Below are positions 20,854 to 20,978 of a stretch of 20,978 nt of DNA, in pieces. The notes beneath the pieces are model-generated. The model was not told the DNA's origin. It saw only the letters and a list, made by a program, of their open reading frames with translations, and did not search any database. The DNA is taken from positions 1 through 20,978 of IMG/VR virus record IMGVR_UViG_3300045999_005084, one strand, 5' to 3'. Each line of letters begins with the position of its first letter. The stretch's first letter is position 1. The position numbers and the translations under genes are program-made. This stretch comes from a virus.

Positions 20854-20978
20854 GGACGGTCTTGAACTTCTAAAAGAACACGCGGAAAGGTATTTCGCGC
20901 TACATACCAAGAAAGAGGATGGCACGAGCGAAGCGGATAGCGTCGCTCGTGCCTTAACTCATCTTGCACGCAGAACTG
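20849..20978 (+). CDS. Tail assembly chaperone, +1 frameshift extension (runs off the right edge)
   Basis: After the shift the frame reads YEDGLELLKEHAERYFALHT, then KKEDGTSEADSVARALTHLA and on, with no stop before the window end. It is helical and charged, like the T domain of GT-type chaperones that contacts the tail tube. There is no ATG, GTG or TTG in this frame from 20831 to the edge, so it can only be made by frameshifting from the short form. The proposed product is join(20452..20847, 20849..>20978). Confidence 0.62.

Noticed and set aside
20850-20873. ATG at 20850 (ATGA overlap) as the start of a separate gene after the chaperone
   Set aside because: That frame stops after seven codons, so it cannot be the downstream gene. 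The open frame is the +1 frame, which has no start codon.
1-20978. tRNA genes, CRISPR arrays, insertion sequences, integrase or attachment sites
   Set aside because: I looked for cloverleaf-like stretches, regularly spaced short repeats and transposase or recombinase motifs by eye and saw none. The only regular repeats are within the RCC1 gene.

Overview
The window is a piece of a tailed bacteriophage (or prophage) genome whose host is probably an alphaproteobacterium. Phage origin is shown by tail fibre genes, a T7-like set of replication genes, PhoH and an ordered connector/tail series. The host guess rests on a clear GapR/DUF2312 protein and a GcrA-like helix-turn-helix protein, both families centred on Alphaproteobacteria. 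There is no tail sheath gene between the tail terminator and the tail tube, so a long non-contractile (siphovirus-type) tail is the best inference. I see no integrase, terminase, portal, capsid, tRNA or CRISPR array.

Left arm, minus strand (1-3867): a small virion-type protein with its own terminator is followed by a three-gene operon linked by 4-base overlaps. The operon holds a GTG-started tail fibre/receptor-binding protein, a 722-residue protein made of 14 RCC1-like repeats (two times seven propeller blades), and the start of a TPR-like protein that runs off the edge. Positions 3868-4013 form a divergent intergenic region.

Replication arm, plus strand (4014-about 13786): a small protein, ribonucleotide reductase beta subunit, RuvC-like resolvase, SNF2 helicase, an AT-hook protein, a DUF2800 nuclease-like protein, a DUF2815 ssDNA-binding protein, family A DNA polymerase split over two overlapping reading frames, an FGDN/GGQA protein, a GapR-like protein, a DUF1194 von Willebrand A protein and PhoH. 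Together these supply nucleotides, unwind, bind and copy DNA, and resolve recombination or replication junctions.

Middle accessory stretch (13795-17212): a GcrA-like HTH plus zinc-ribbon protein and three small unknown genes lead into a glycosyltransferase / FkbM methyltransferase / glycosyltransferase cassette, probably for glycan modification of the virion or the host surface.

Right arm, plus strand (17245-20978): DnaT-like head-tail adaptor, head closure protein, HK97 gp10-like neck protein and tail terminator, mostly overlapping by 4 bases. A promoter/hairpin region precedes the tail tube gene, which ends in a strong terminator. The tail assembly chaperone follows, and its downstream frame lacks any start codon, which points to a programmed +1 frameshift.

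The most unusual items are the polymerase split inside its exonuclease domain (Exo I and II in one frame, Exo III in the next), the 14-blade RCC1 tail protein, the +1 frameshift site, a buried Shine-Dalgarno hairpin in front of the polymerase, and the phage-borne GapR, GcrA-like and VWA proteins. No gene-free stretch exceeds 300 bases; the longest is about 146 bases at 3868-4013.
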